Assembly: GCA_030063045.1 (NCBI GenBank)
Contig: JAQSEB010000221.1
Span: forward strand, 102,501-166,500
Reading direction: 5' to 3'
DNA: 64,000 bases
Source of the DNA: Pratylenchus scribneri
Lineage: Eukaryota > Nematoda > Chromadorea > Rhabditida > Pratylenchidae
Below, one piece after another: positions 13,176 to 25,679 of this stretch. The notes below the pieces were generated by a model that saw nothing but the letters and a program-made list of their open reading frames with translations, was not told where the DNA came from and did no database searches. How positions within the stretch are numbered: the stretch's first letter is position 1; the number at the start of each line of letters is the position of its first letter. Position numbers and translations under genes: made by a program.

Positions 13176-15444
13176 ACTGGCTTTCAGCTGGCACCACCTA
13201 ACACCGGGTAGTGCAGCCTTTCATATAATTGATTCACAATTATACTTGCGATCTTATGAGTGCACCAATCAGCGCCAAGAGCAGCATATAACGGGGCAAG
13301 ACAAACATTTTGTCGTCCCACAACCAAACCCGTAGCCGCACGCACATTAGCTCCAACTCATGGAAATTGTGAACGCGCCACCATAGACAATACTCAAACA
13401 ATCGAGTTACTTGTTCCTCTGGCTAATAGAGCCAGTGGTTTCAGTTTGCCTTTATAGGTTTAAGTGCGGTTCATTCCAAAAAGTTAGGGATGTCACCACA
13501 CACATCTCAACCAAATGTGTGCACTCAAATCGCCAGCCAAACATTGACACAATTTTCACAGCCAGCTCACAGTCTGTGGATTTGCGTCGTAGGCCTCCTC
13601 TTTCTTCCAAATTCCCAAATGGCTTGATACTCTAGTTCTTTCAATTCCACTTTCTCATTCACATATAACGCCAAAGACGTTATTTTTTAATTCATAATTC
13701 TCACCACATAAAATATTTAATGCACATTCAGTGCATTTTCTCGATATGTCCTTAAGAGCCACTTTGCCTTTAAATGTGAAAGCTATTTCCGAATAGCCCT
13801 CTAGCAAATTCAGCCCGCTAGACACCATCCAGTAGACTTCTTTTACATTCTATTTTATTTCAACCAATTTCTCTCTCTTTCGATTAAGTCTTGTCTGACC
13901 CATCCATCATCAACTCCCTCTCGAAGAGGGCGCTATACGAAAAATAAAACAACCACCTGCTCAGTGGTCTTTTGTTATCCCAATTATTTTATGCATTGCC
14001 AATCACCGTTCCAACTTGTCCTCAATTATATTGTCATAACTCATCAAAAACGGGACTATTATTAATGTTTTTGCTACAAAATTAAAGAGCAGATTCATGG
14101 CTATCTAATGATATCGAAATTATTTAGATTGGTTCAGAAATTATGAAGTTATGCTCAAAAAACCATTAAAAATGACATTTAATCTGCATTAGTGAATTCA
14201 ATCGTTTTTCGGGCCATTACCCATCAGTTCTGAATCATTTTGTATAAAATTAATATTATTAGATAGCCAACAGTCTATTCTTTAATTATTTTGATAATAA
14301 AAATATAAAAATTGATTCAGTTCTTAATGAGAAATTTTAAAACAGAATAGTCATTTATTGCCGAAAAATGTACGAGCTATATTAATTTTTATAATAAACA
14401 TCCATTTCTCTTTTTTTCGTCTCGGGTGCACACCGGCTGTCAGTAAACATCCATTTCTCTTTTTTACTTCTTTAGTATATACGCCGGCTGTCTATAAAAA
14501 TCATATTTCTCCTCTCTTACTTCTACCAGTGTTTAGGCCGGCTGTCAATAAAAATTCTATTTCTCCTCTCTTACTTCTACCAGTGTTTAGGCCGGCTGTC
14601 AATAAAATTCTATTTCTCCTCTCTTACTTCAACCAGTGTTTAGGCCGGCTGGCAATAAAAATTCATTTCTCCTTGCTTACTTCTTCCAGTATTTAGGCCG
14701 GCTGTCCATAAAACATTTTTTCTTTTTTACTTCTTCCAGTATTTAGGCCGGCTGGCAATAAAAATTCATTTCTTCTGTTTTCCTTTTTCTAGTGTTAAAT
14801 TGCAATAAGTTGCCACGCAATTTATGTGGAATCTTTACTTTTTCAAATTCATCAAGTCATATAATTTTTGAACAATTACTCCGGGAAATAATTGTAGCAT
14901 TATTGAACTTATCTGGAGGAAGCGAATAGTTTATATGTAAACACAATCCCTCTTAACCTAACTTTCATTAGCACCCAATTGTCCATACACCCTTTATATT
15001 TATAGCGAATTTGAACCGAAATTGATGCGGAATCTTCGCATATTGTTGTTATTCAGACCAATGTCATAGACTCTCGCATCGCCTTTGATCACAAATTCAG
15101 AGTATTTGAAATCCGAAAATCAAAAATGACTTGTGTAAAATTGAAATTTTCTTCTGCTTTTATTCAATTAATTCTATGTTTATAAAAGATGTTTATTTAA
15201 AATTAAAACAAATTAAAAAGTAAAACAAGATGAATTTAAATGAGAAGAAAATGATGATAAAATTGACAAAAAAAGATGAAAAAATTGACAAATAAAAAAA
15301 AATAAAATGAAATAAGAAATTGATTGTTGGGCTACAAAATTCTAATTTATGTAGAGAGAAATTAAAATCGATTAAAATTAAATTTGTATATTTTAAATCC
15401 CGTTTTATTTGTTTGTTTTTTAATTTTGTGTTTTGATTCAAAAT
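13176..15444. other. rDNA spacer joined to cyclin T 3' flank (unit 3)
   Basis: Third copy of the spacer block, offset 4,358 from unit 2, with the minisatellite at about 14395-14772. This copy connects to the complete cyclin T gene. Confidence 0.75.
14395..14772. repeat. IGS minisatellite (copy 3)
   Basis: Third copy of the array described at 4338-4715. Confidence 0.85.
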
Positions 15445-18400
15445 TCAAATAACTTCGCCATCTTCCAGCTCATTTTCGGGAGGAGGCGGCGGTGGCGGCG
15501 GCTGAGGATGAACATTGCCATTGGGCGAAGGTGGTGGAAGTGGTGGCTTTTCAGCGCCAGCAGCAAAATTCGACATCATCTCCGTCGATTGCTTCTCCTG
15601 TTTCATTTCTTTCTGCAACTGTTGAAAATTAAAAAGCAATTAATATATTTTATTTTTAAAATATAAATATCGCTAACGGACAGCCCTACAATTTGCCTAA
15701 TTACTTTTGAACTATAGGAGAAAAATTTTTGTTTTGCCTATAGAGGGGAAAAGATATTTTGCCATAGGGAATAAAAAGTTAAGTTTTACCCAAAGGAGGG
15801 AAAAGACTCTTTGGAAAAATTGGATAAGCAAAAGGCGAATTTTTCTTCCTCCTATAGGCAAGAGGGGTTACTTTTCTTTAGGCAAAAATTAATTTTTTTT
15901 CTCTTGGCAAATTATATGAAAAAAAAAATTCAGAAATTTTAATGAGAATAGTAGCAAGGTGATTGCCCCGTTCCTAGAAGAACCCGAAGCAAAGCAAAGT
16001 GTAACTATTAAAATAATTTTTCCTTTCTTATTATAGGCAAAAATTAACTTTTTTTTCACCCAAAGGCAGAATTTGGTTCGTCAGTTAGAAATTAAATTAA
16101 AACTTTTCTTTAGGTAGAAAAGAAAGGGTTTTGAGCCCTTAAATTGTTTATTTTTCAGCATGAAATCAGGAAAATTGTCCATGATTTTATAGGCTAATTA
16201 ATTGGAATTCGAAAAATCCACCTGAAAAACAATTCTTGGATGTTTTTGTGGCAACAATTGATCCGCGCCATGTTTGCGCTGCTTTTGTTGCTCCATTTGG
16301 ACAGAAGGAGTGTTGCTGCTGCTGGATGAGGGGATGCCATTCAAGTAAATTTTTGTACTGCCTCCTTCCGCCGGTCGATGATGATGATGGTTTTGATGAT
16401 GACTGCTACTTCCACTGCTGCTTCGATGATGATGATGCTTTCCATCACTCTTTTCCCTGAATATTAACAAATTATTTTCAAAATTACTCTATTTTTTGTT
16501 CCGACCACAAAGAATTTTTGACAACTTTGGCCACCGATGCCCTATGGTCATAGGTCAACTTTACTAGAGACATTTCCCAATTAGTAATCCTTCCCCGAAT
16601 AAAAAACCTTCCATTCCTTTCATTTTTATATGATTTCTAGGATGAATTTTTTGGTGTGGCGAAATTTGCGGCCCTTACCAAAAACGAATTTTGCGGCCCG
16701 AACATTGCGGCTTCGAATATTGCGGCCCGAAATTTGCGGCTCCGAATATTGCGGTCCCGAATTTTGCGGCCCTTACCAAAAACGTAATTTGCGGCCCGAA
16801 TTTTGCGGCTTTTACCAAAAAATGATTTTAAAAAAATAATATAGTGACACAAAGTGTAAAATTATAGAAAAGATAAATTTTTATCCATAAAAATATAATT
16901 TACCTACCGAATCAAATTCACTTCACTCAATAATTATTTTACCCTTAAGAAGGCATTTGGGTTAGGTTGCCTTTAAGATCGGGCTCAACATTCAGGAAAA
17001 GAGAAAAAAAGTAAAATAATATTAAAAATTAATTTCCGGACATTAGCGTGATTATTTTACACTTTGTTGTATTGATTAGTCGCTATATTAATTTTTTAAT
17101 GATTTTTGGTAAAGGCCGCAAATTTCGTTTTCGGTAAGGGCCGCAAAATTCGGGCCGCAAATTACGTTTTTGGTAAGAGCCGCAAAATTCGGGACCGCAA
17201 ATTTCGGAACCGCAAAGTTCGGGCCGCAAATTTCGTTTTTGGTAAGAGCCGCAAAATACGGGGCCGCAAATTTCGGGGCCGCAAATTTCGGAGCCGCAAA
17301 TTTCGGTTAACCAATTTTTTTATTTTTTGGCATTTTTTATCTATCAGATTTGAAGTGAAAAGCATATTAAATGTTTTTGAGTTTTTATTTCATGTTTTTA
17401 AATTTTATTAATATTATTTTTGGACTTTTACCTATTTTTGCACCTAAAAATGCAAAAAAGCCACTTATTTTGAGAATTGTGACCTAAAAATCCGCTATCT
17501 AATGATTTCAATTAATATATGTTCACATTTCCCTCAATATTTATTTACTTTATTTAAATCTTTCCATTTCCATTTTAATAAAATAAACTAATCCCACAAT
17601 ATATATATATAGCAATCACTTAGAAAAGGAATGCTTTAGAAGCAATCTGTGGAACTTTCGGACCAAATTCCCTTATAAATTTATACCCAGTCATCAATTT
17701 GAATTGAAAATCCGGAATCTTACCTATGTTGCGGCTGGCCATGTTGATGATGAGATCGCTCTTTGCTGCTGCTGTGTTGTTGCGAATGCGATGAGCCATG
17801 AGATCGATGATGATTTAGGCCGGTGCTGCTTTTGCTCTCCTTGCTTCTTTCCTTTTCGATACTTTTCTTTCTCTGCTGATCTTTCTCCTTCTTTTTCTTC
17901 TCTTCAACTAAAAATTATATAATTTTATGTTTTTAAATAAAATTTTTGGTTATCTGCGATTTTTAATTTAGGAATTTTTTTTTGTTTTTGATCTGATAAA
18001 TATATTCAAAATTCAAAAACCATATATCCAATTGGATATGGCTGATCAAAATACATCGAAATGTATATTTGTTGTCATGGTTTTTGATCAAAATTAAAGG
18101 GCCATTAAACGGTTTAAACCGATTTTAATTTTGTTTCAAAACTAAGTTAAGTTTAATCTAGGCTAAATCATTATCAAAATGTGTCTAGATGAGATCTATC
18201 AATTGGGATTGGATTCAGGACTTTTCGGCATTTACAATTTTTTTTTGATAAATTAAATATTAATTAGTCGAAAAAGGTAAGAAAATGGCGAAAGGTTCAG
18301 TGGTTTAAGGTTTATCCTAGACCGTAGACCCCCAAAACTATATACTCAATAGATAGATCGACTTTTGGGCATTTTCAATATATTTTTCGTCAAATTAAAT

Positions 18401-21400
18401 ATTATTTAGTCGAAATTCGAAAAGGTATCAGTGGTTTATCCTAGACCCCCAAAACTATATACTCAATAGATAGATCTCATAAATCGCATCATTTAATAAT
18501 GATTTTGCATAGGTTAAACAGATGCCAATTTAGTTTTGAATCAAAAACGGAAAAAAAGTTCAAGCATTTTATATTTTATCAACCCTGACCCTGACAATTA
18601 TATACCAATTGGTCTTCCTGTTATTTTATCTGAGAAAGCAGAAACCATGGAACCTTAAAATCTTTTCGACTTTTTCAATATTTTTTCGACAAATTAAATA
18701 TTTTTCTTAAATTTTTCCTTTATATCTATTTTTTAATAAATAAAAAACCCACCTAACGGTATTCCAATGGGCAATGTGAGTGCTTCGGCACCAATGGACG
18801 AGGAAGCATTGGACAAATCGGGCATAAAACTTTGTCGTTTCACTTTTTGTTCGCCATCCGCCGCCAATGCCGCCGAAGAAGAAGGCGTTGATGACCTTTG
18901 TTGTTGTTCCTCCGTTTTCAGCATATTAATATTTGGCGTTGTTCCCGGTGTTGGCTGCTGGCTTAGTGGCGAATCCGAAGGCTCAGTCTTAAATTGGAAA
19001 ATTTTAATATTTAGGCTATTTTTATTAGAGTTGTTCAAAGACTGTTTTAGTTTTAAAAATTATTTAATTTTGTTCAAAGTAACCGAAAATAGGGGAGACT
19101 TAAAGCCAAATTATTTTTTCAAACTCGGTTTTCAAAAAATTTTTGGCTTTAGGTCCCCTATTTTCGGTTACTTTGAATAAAATTATATAATTTCGGTTTG
19201 AAATTTAATCGTTTTTCTAAAACCGACTTTGACCAGGCAGCTCTAACTTTTATCTACTGGATGGATCAACATGATGATGATAGATAGGGTTTTAGTTTTT
19301 TGAACTATTTTTTGTTTACTTCAGATTTGATTAAAAAGCACATAAAAATATTTTTGATTCATAATGTAATTTTTTATTTTTGTCGTTTTTTTAAAGTCGG
19401 TTTGGTAACTTCCCCGGTATTCCGTTTTTTGAAACGAAAAACCATCGGTTTCCAGTCTCGTATTTTCGTTTTTTTGAGTAAAAATTCCCAATTTCGGTTT
19501 ATATTGCATCAATTTTCGTAAATCGAATTTGAATAATCCTTATTATTTTGCCTATCTTAGAATTTTTTGTGGGAAATTTTAATGTAAAAAATTCATTAAA
19601 TAGCCAAAAATTAACTTTTTTTGACGTTCCTGAACCCTATTTTGTCATTCACCCTAATTGGTAAACTAGAAAAAACTGCCTTATAGTTATAGGCTATAAT
19701 AAGAGATTACCTTGATTTGCTTCAACCGTTGTTTGTATTCACTGAGGCCAATCTTCTTCTTTTGCACTCCAATTGCAATTGTCGTTGTTGAATCATCGCC
19801 GCCGCCGGGCTTTTTGTCCGGTGAAATTGATGCTGGCGAAGATTCGGCCACCATTTCCTGTTTGATTTGAGGTATTTTTGGGGGTTGATCACCGGTAATG
19901 ATTGTTGGCTGTTGTTTTGATTGCGGAGGCACGGATGATGGGAGAAGATTTTTGTTGTCCGGTGTGCCCACTTAAATTATTAAATTAATGTGAAAAACTT
20001 TGAATTTTAAAGGCAGAGAATTTTTCGTAAGTCTCCTCAGCATTCTATAATTGAGGTCAACCAGAAAATTTTTTTTCGCATAAATTGGTGTGCCATGTTA
20101 CCGTCCAAACCAAACCAAGAAAATGTCGAGGGATGACCAAGGATAAGGATAATTTCCAAAATAATTTAAATGGCATTTTTGAGATTTTAATGGATCTTGG
20201 CGAGAAGGAAAATGCTAAATTCAGTCTTAAAATATTCCTTCAATCCAAAGACATTTTAGAAAATTGGACAAAAACGCTCGTTTCCGCTTGGCCCAACTTA
20301 TCTCAAGCGTTCATAACTCATCAAGGAATGAATCAATTTTTGACAGCTTTTAATAAATTAAAGTGCAGATTCTTGGGTGTCTAATTGATATTAATTTTAT
20401 TTAAATTGATTCAGAATTGAGGAGTTTTGCATAAAAAACTGAGAAATTTTATTAATTCATAGCAAAAGATATCTATAAATTTTTTATGGGTGCAATGAAC
20501 TAATTAATAATTTAATTAAAAAAAACCAACATTATGTTATTTAATTTGATATAAAAAATCATCCAAAATTGGTTCAATCCTTGAATATTTATTATAAATA
20601 GGGACATGGATCGAACCGAAACACAAAAAATTTCCAATTTTTTAAATTAAATAATAAACCTCGACTATTTGTTGCACTTTTATTCGAAGTCGCAATAAAC
20701 TTTTTTGTCGCCGCCGAATTGGGCATTTCGGGCGGTGGCGACCGTTTTCGAACCGCCCGTTGTTGTTGTTGTTGTTCCAATGTCGGTGGTCTTTGTCCTG
20801 TCGGTTTTTGCTGCTGACCATCAATGGTGGCCGACGACGGTGGTTCCTTTTTCACATGGGCATTGGCCTGTGCCTTAAAAATTTGTTAATTAATAATTTG
20901 GTAATTTCACCAAATTTTTTCGACTAATTCAATACTTTTTTCGACAAATTAAATATCAATCAATTAAAAATGGGGAACAGCCTAATTTGGTAATGGACCA
21001 GCATGTCGCCGTTTAAAAGAATTCATCAAAAATTAAACTAATTTTAATTATTTTAATATTAAATTTAAGAGCAAAGGAATGGCATTTTATTTAAATTAGT
21101 ATCGAGAATGATTGAGTTATGCCCAATAAATCACTCAACAATTTTGAAAAAATTCTTTTTAATTGATTTTTTTGGCATAATTCCATCCATTCTGAACCAA
21201 TATAATAAATAAAATTGTTATTATTTAAATTGCCAGCAGTCAGTTATTTATTTTGCTAACAAAATCATCGAAATTGTTCCTGCTGATGAGTAAATTATAA
21301 ACGGCGCCAAGTTGGCCTCAAGTCAGACCGGTTCCCAGAATTTTAAGTCATTACCCATATATTCACCACTTTTTTTTCCAATAAAAATTGAACCTGCTGC

Positions 21401-24400
21401 TGAAGGACCGGAGGCGGAGGTGGTGGTGGCAATTGGGCAATGGATTTGGCCGGCATTGTCGACGGGTTCCCATTTTTGGCCTTCTCAATGAACCGCCTGG
21501 CATGTGAGCAACCGGCGCATTCCTCATAGACTCGAGTGAACTCATCGACAAGTTCTGGAGCATTTTTTGAGTAAAATCTGTGGCTAAGATTTTTTTTGGC
21601 TATTAACTGTTCAAAAGGTCCTCGCTCATGTCCGGGTCAATGTCCTTGAACCATGGAGTGCCAGCCGTCTCCGGTATCTGTGTATGAAAATTTTGATTGT
21701 GATTTATGTGGTGTTTTTTTATAAATTTGGAGCGGATTTTCCTATTTTGACACTTTTTTGAGGGCATTAGAAGAATAAATAAAAGACAAAAAAATACCAA
21801 TTTTTAGATTTCAGTAATCTATTTTGTTGATTTGTCGAAAAAAGAGTAAATAACGGCAAAATAATTATAATAATAGTTTAAAGGGTTTATCCTACATTCA
21901 CAAAAAATATACCCAATTGGATGGACTGGTCAAAACGCATTGAATGGTATAAAATTTTTGTGAAATATGTAAGGTATTAAAAGTGCAAAGCGCTAACGAT
22001 TTAAACCGATTTTGGTTTCTAGTTTACCTAGTTCAAAACTAAGTTAGAATTTTTTAAACCTAAGCTAAAACTTATTCTAATTATTAAAATTTTAAAAAAG
22101 GACTATATTTGCTGAAAAATTTTCAGATAGAAAAAGCAGCTTCTTTGAAGCCGAAATTTTGGTCAATAGAATTCCTCCTTAACTAATCTAAAACAACCCC
22201 TAAATTAAACCCAAATATTTTGATAGGCCGAGTTATTTGGCTTCATAAAATTATTTTTTGGCAGAAATTTAATTGCACGGATTCTGTTCCAAACCTCATA
22301 ATCGGCCCAGCTGCAAGCAATGTAAATGCAAACACAGGCAATTGTCCGCTCATTGTATCGAATGCACCAATTCGTCAATTGGATGCTAAAAATAGGGGGA
22401 ATAAGTGTAAAATAAGATATTTTTTATGTGAAATATTTATCATAAATCTCCCCAAACCTTATATTCAATCGATAGCTATTGTCAAGACGCACTATTTAAT
22501 AACTATTTGGCTTGGGTTTAATCAATTAAAACTTGGTTTTGAACCATTAAACCAAAATGGGTTCAAACCGTTTAATACCCTTTAATTTTGAACAAACCAT
22601 GACCAAATTAAATACCATTTTTGATGCATCTTGACCAGCTCTATCCAATTTTGGGTATATGGTTTGGAAGGACAAAATCCAAAACCATTATAACTATTTT
22701 GGTACATTTTTGGCAATTTCAATGTTTTTTTGTTAAATAAAAATTCATTTTTACTACTCACATGTCCGTGGCGAACCAATAAGCGCATCTGCTCAATTTT
22801 TTATTATCTGAAAAATAATAATTTAATTAGCATAAAAAATTGAATGTGAATACCCAAATTGAATTTGTCCATGTTGAAGATGACAATTGGATGTGGGAGG
22901 GCAACATGAAGATCAAAGCCTTGTTAACAAAATTGGTTGGAATTATGTGATTTTGTAAAAAAAACAACAGAAAATACCAATGGTTTGAAGCAGAATTTGT
23001 TCCAAGTAGACAATGAGCTCGGCGCCACCCTTCCTCACCTTGAAATTTAATAGTTTAACATAAAATATTTACATCATGAATATAGAATATTGTTAAGGAC
23101 AATTCGCGTAATCTCAACTTCTTGACCACGTGCGGGCTCGAGAATATACTCATTCGACTCATCAGCATGGTTGATTTGGCTTAAGAAAATTTCAAACCGG
23201 TTTTATGTCTATTGTCCCAAAGTTTTGAAACCTAAACAGTAAACTTTTTTTTAGCCAAGCCAATACCTAGAGTTCGTTCAAATCATTCGTTTCAGCATAG
23301 TCGATTATCGATTTAGATTTAGTTTATGAAATTTCAATTTCAAACCGCCACCATGGTTTAGACAAAAGTTTATAAACCAAAATCGGTTTATGTTTAAAAT
23401 TAAACTTTTTGCCAGGATAATAACGGTTTGCATATTGAAATTTCATAAATTAAACTGACTATGCTGAATCGAATGAAAATATTCCCAACTCTACTCATAG
23501 GTCAGTGATTAGTAAGATTAAACGAAATTATCCTTACAAACGGAATAATTCAAGCTCACAAAAACTAACCGTATCGTTGAATGGCGGTTGCACCTCAGCT
23601 TTCCGGTATTTCAATTTGAACCACACTTCAACAATGTGCTCCAATTTTCGGGGACATTCCTCACTTTTGCCGGTCATGAACAAGCATGCAGCGGCCATAT
23701 CCTACAAAAGTAAAAAATGGTGTTGGTTTTTATTTGAGTTTTCTGCCATTGGATTTTGGGAACATAGTTTAGTCCACGTTCCACGATTTAACAGTAAAGG
23801 GAGAAACCCCATAGTTTGCGGCTTACTTAGTTATTAAGGTTAAGGCTTAGATTTGGGCTAAGTTTAGTGTCTGGATTGGGTTTATAAATAATAAAGTTTT
23901 TAACAACAAATTATTACGGAAATTTTGAGAGAAAGGTCGGAATTTTCTTTTGACCATAGCCAACCCAATATAACAAGGAAGCTATTATTGTGGAAAAGAA
24001 ACCCTAACCAGCTATCAGCCACAACCCAAAAGTGCCTTAACTTTAAGAGCTATGCTACAAAGCTAAGTAAGCGTTGCTTGCAAATTATGCACTTAAAATC
24101 AAAATTTGTCCCCAATAGTCAACATGGTGACTTTAGGAGTGTTCAAAATCCGCTGATGAGGAAAAGCCATTTTTTGAGAATTAATATTAAACCTTTGGTG
24201 GAAAATGGGTGATGGGATGAACAACATAGAAGCGATGCATGTGGACCATGGCAATGCAAACGCAATTATGGCTTCTGAAAACACAAAATGGAAAGTTAAT
24301 CATTAATTTTTCTATTTCAAACATTAGGCCTCTGTTTTGTGGCATATTATGATTTAAGCGCTCGGCCATGTCCTGAATAGCTTTGTTTGTAAAAAAGTTA

Positions 24401-24581
24401 AGAAAATCCAGCATACAATAATAAATTCGGCTGCCTCCCGTCTGCATCGAAGTTCACTGCCAGCATCCATGCCCATTTTTCGGGATGGAAGATGCAAAAT
24501 TTCCTCATCCGAATTATACCATTTTGTTGGTTTCTTCCCAAGATTGCTTGATGAGGCACTTGCTATTGTTGTTGAAGCCAT
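15445..24581 (-). CDS. Cyclin T (P-TEFb cyclin subunit), 16 exons
   Basis: I assembled 16 in-frame GT-AG exons, about 741 aa: 24581-24417, 24372-24323, 24274-24193, 23701-23570, 23038-22978, 22919-22854, 22807-22762, 22385-22295, 21677-21608, 21554-21394, 20873-20660, 19970-19711, 18987-18753, 17907-17724, 16456-16222, 15618-15445. The first ~260 residues track the cyclin T cyclin box closely: KWYNSDEE near the N-terminus, MVHMHRFY, KLEHIVEVW, IACVCIYIACSW. The tail is low-complexity: poly-Gln, Lys/Ser/His-rich, HHHHR clusters, Pro-rich, ending EDGEVI. A His-rich segment is typical of cyclin T, which pairs with CDK9 to phosphorylate the RNA polymerase II C-terminal domain. The exon 2/3 junction is the least certain. 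The last exons are duplicated into the rDNA at 5.4-12.1 kb. Confidence 0.9.
16640..17320. repeat. GCGGCC foldback element in cyclin T intron 14
   Basis: Left arm (about 16660-16820) repeats TTGCGGCCCTTACCAAAAACG. Right arm (about 17110-17310) carries the reverse complement, TTTTGGTAAGGGCCGCAAA, several times. Multiple internal copies per arm give a foldback-type, probably non-autonomous element. Copy 1 of the locus (6.3-7.4 kb) lacks it. Confidence 0.7.
19074..19180. repeat. Short inverted repeat in cyclin T intron 12
   Basis: Arms of about 37 bp (CAAAGTAACCGAAAATAGGGG ... and its reverse complement near 19150-19179) around a ~30-bp loop. A hairpin of this size can be a small MITE. Confidence 0.65.
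22440..22700. repeat. Degenerate inverted repeat in a cyclin T intron
   Basis: Imperfect inverted symmetry (AAACCTTATATTCAATCGAT ... versus CCAATTTTGGGTATATGGTTT) around a centre rich in AAACC/GGTTT. Related AAACCATAT...CATGGTTT blocks occur at 18015-18110, 21895-22030 and 27367-27773, so this is a dispersed family. Confidence 0.45.
23285..23478. repeat. Foldback element in a cyclin T intron
   Basis: Arms of about 60 bp: TTCAGCATAGTCGATTATCG near 23300, and a reverse-complement counterpart ending in TGACTATGCTGAATCGAATG near 23475, with some mismatches. Nothing coding inside. Confidence 0.6.
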
Positions 24582-25679
24582 CTAAATTCTATAGAATTAA
24601 TACAAAAATCAGTAATTTTTGATGCATTTTTTATAACTAGTTGTGGAAAAGATGAAATTGATCAAAAAGTACTAGGAAAAGCTTCTCTTTCTATAGAATT
24701 AATTTACAAAAAACATTAATTTAGACACATTTTTAATAACTAGTTATGGAAAAGGTGGATCAAGTTCTACGAAAATCATTGTTGTTTTAGGAAAATTAAT
24801 TGTCTAGTCTAGACTGTCGGTATCTGGGCTTTGGGTGCGCATGACGCTTGATATTTCACTTTAGTTGTTCTTGTTTGTCCTTCGCCTTCCTTCCTATCAT
24901 GCTTTTTTGTCTTCCTTCTAATTCTAAGGTGGTTGGAGGATGTGAGAAGAGAAATGAAAACAATAGATGACAATGAGAAAGGAAAAGAATGAGAAAAATA
25001 CAAAATTGTGGTGGAAAAATATGTATGTTCTATTCCACACTATTTCTTTCTATTTTATGTCTAACTTCCAATGTTCATCCATCATCTTCATCATGCCACA
25101 AGACAAGAAAGCTTGGAAATTGAAATTGGCATTGGCACGATTAACAAAAAAAGTGCCATTTTCTTTTCGAGAGATTTAATTTTTTTGAGCTGGGTTCGGC
25201 AATTGGCATTGGCACGATTAACAAAAAGGATGCTATTTTTATTGAATGGTTAAAATTTGCTTAAACTAAACATGTTTTTTCATGAGAATTTAAATTCTTT
25301 TGCCAAAATTTTGATAACATTTTAATACTTAATCTAAGGCCCAATAAATCTTTTACATTTCGATATTTTCGAGATGCGCCAATTGTTTAGTTTGTTACAG
25401 TTGCGTTTGGGTTAGAAACTTTGGTTTGACAATCTATAGACCAATTCGTTTTGTTGAGCTCTATCGAAGGGCATAAGGTGAATAAGGTCTAAGAATATGA
25501 TTTTTAAAAGTTACTAAGCTTACGGCAAAATAATGTGATTTCTCGGCAAAGAAAAACCGCAATTTTATTAATAATATCAAAGTCAAGCATTTCTTTCTAG
25601 CAATCTAGTACTTATTTTTGTTCGACATATTATTGAACGGTTATCATTTATCAATCAAGAGAATAAAGCATCAAGAACA
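24582..25679. other. Intergenic, no gene seen
   Basis: Region between the divergently oriented cyclin T and F-box genes; both promoters should lie here, but no motif can be assigned. A 21-bp direct repeat of GGCATTGGCACGATTAAC type occurs near 25127 and 25204. Open frames here show no family resemblance. Confidence 0.5.
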
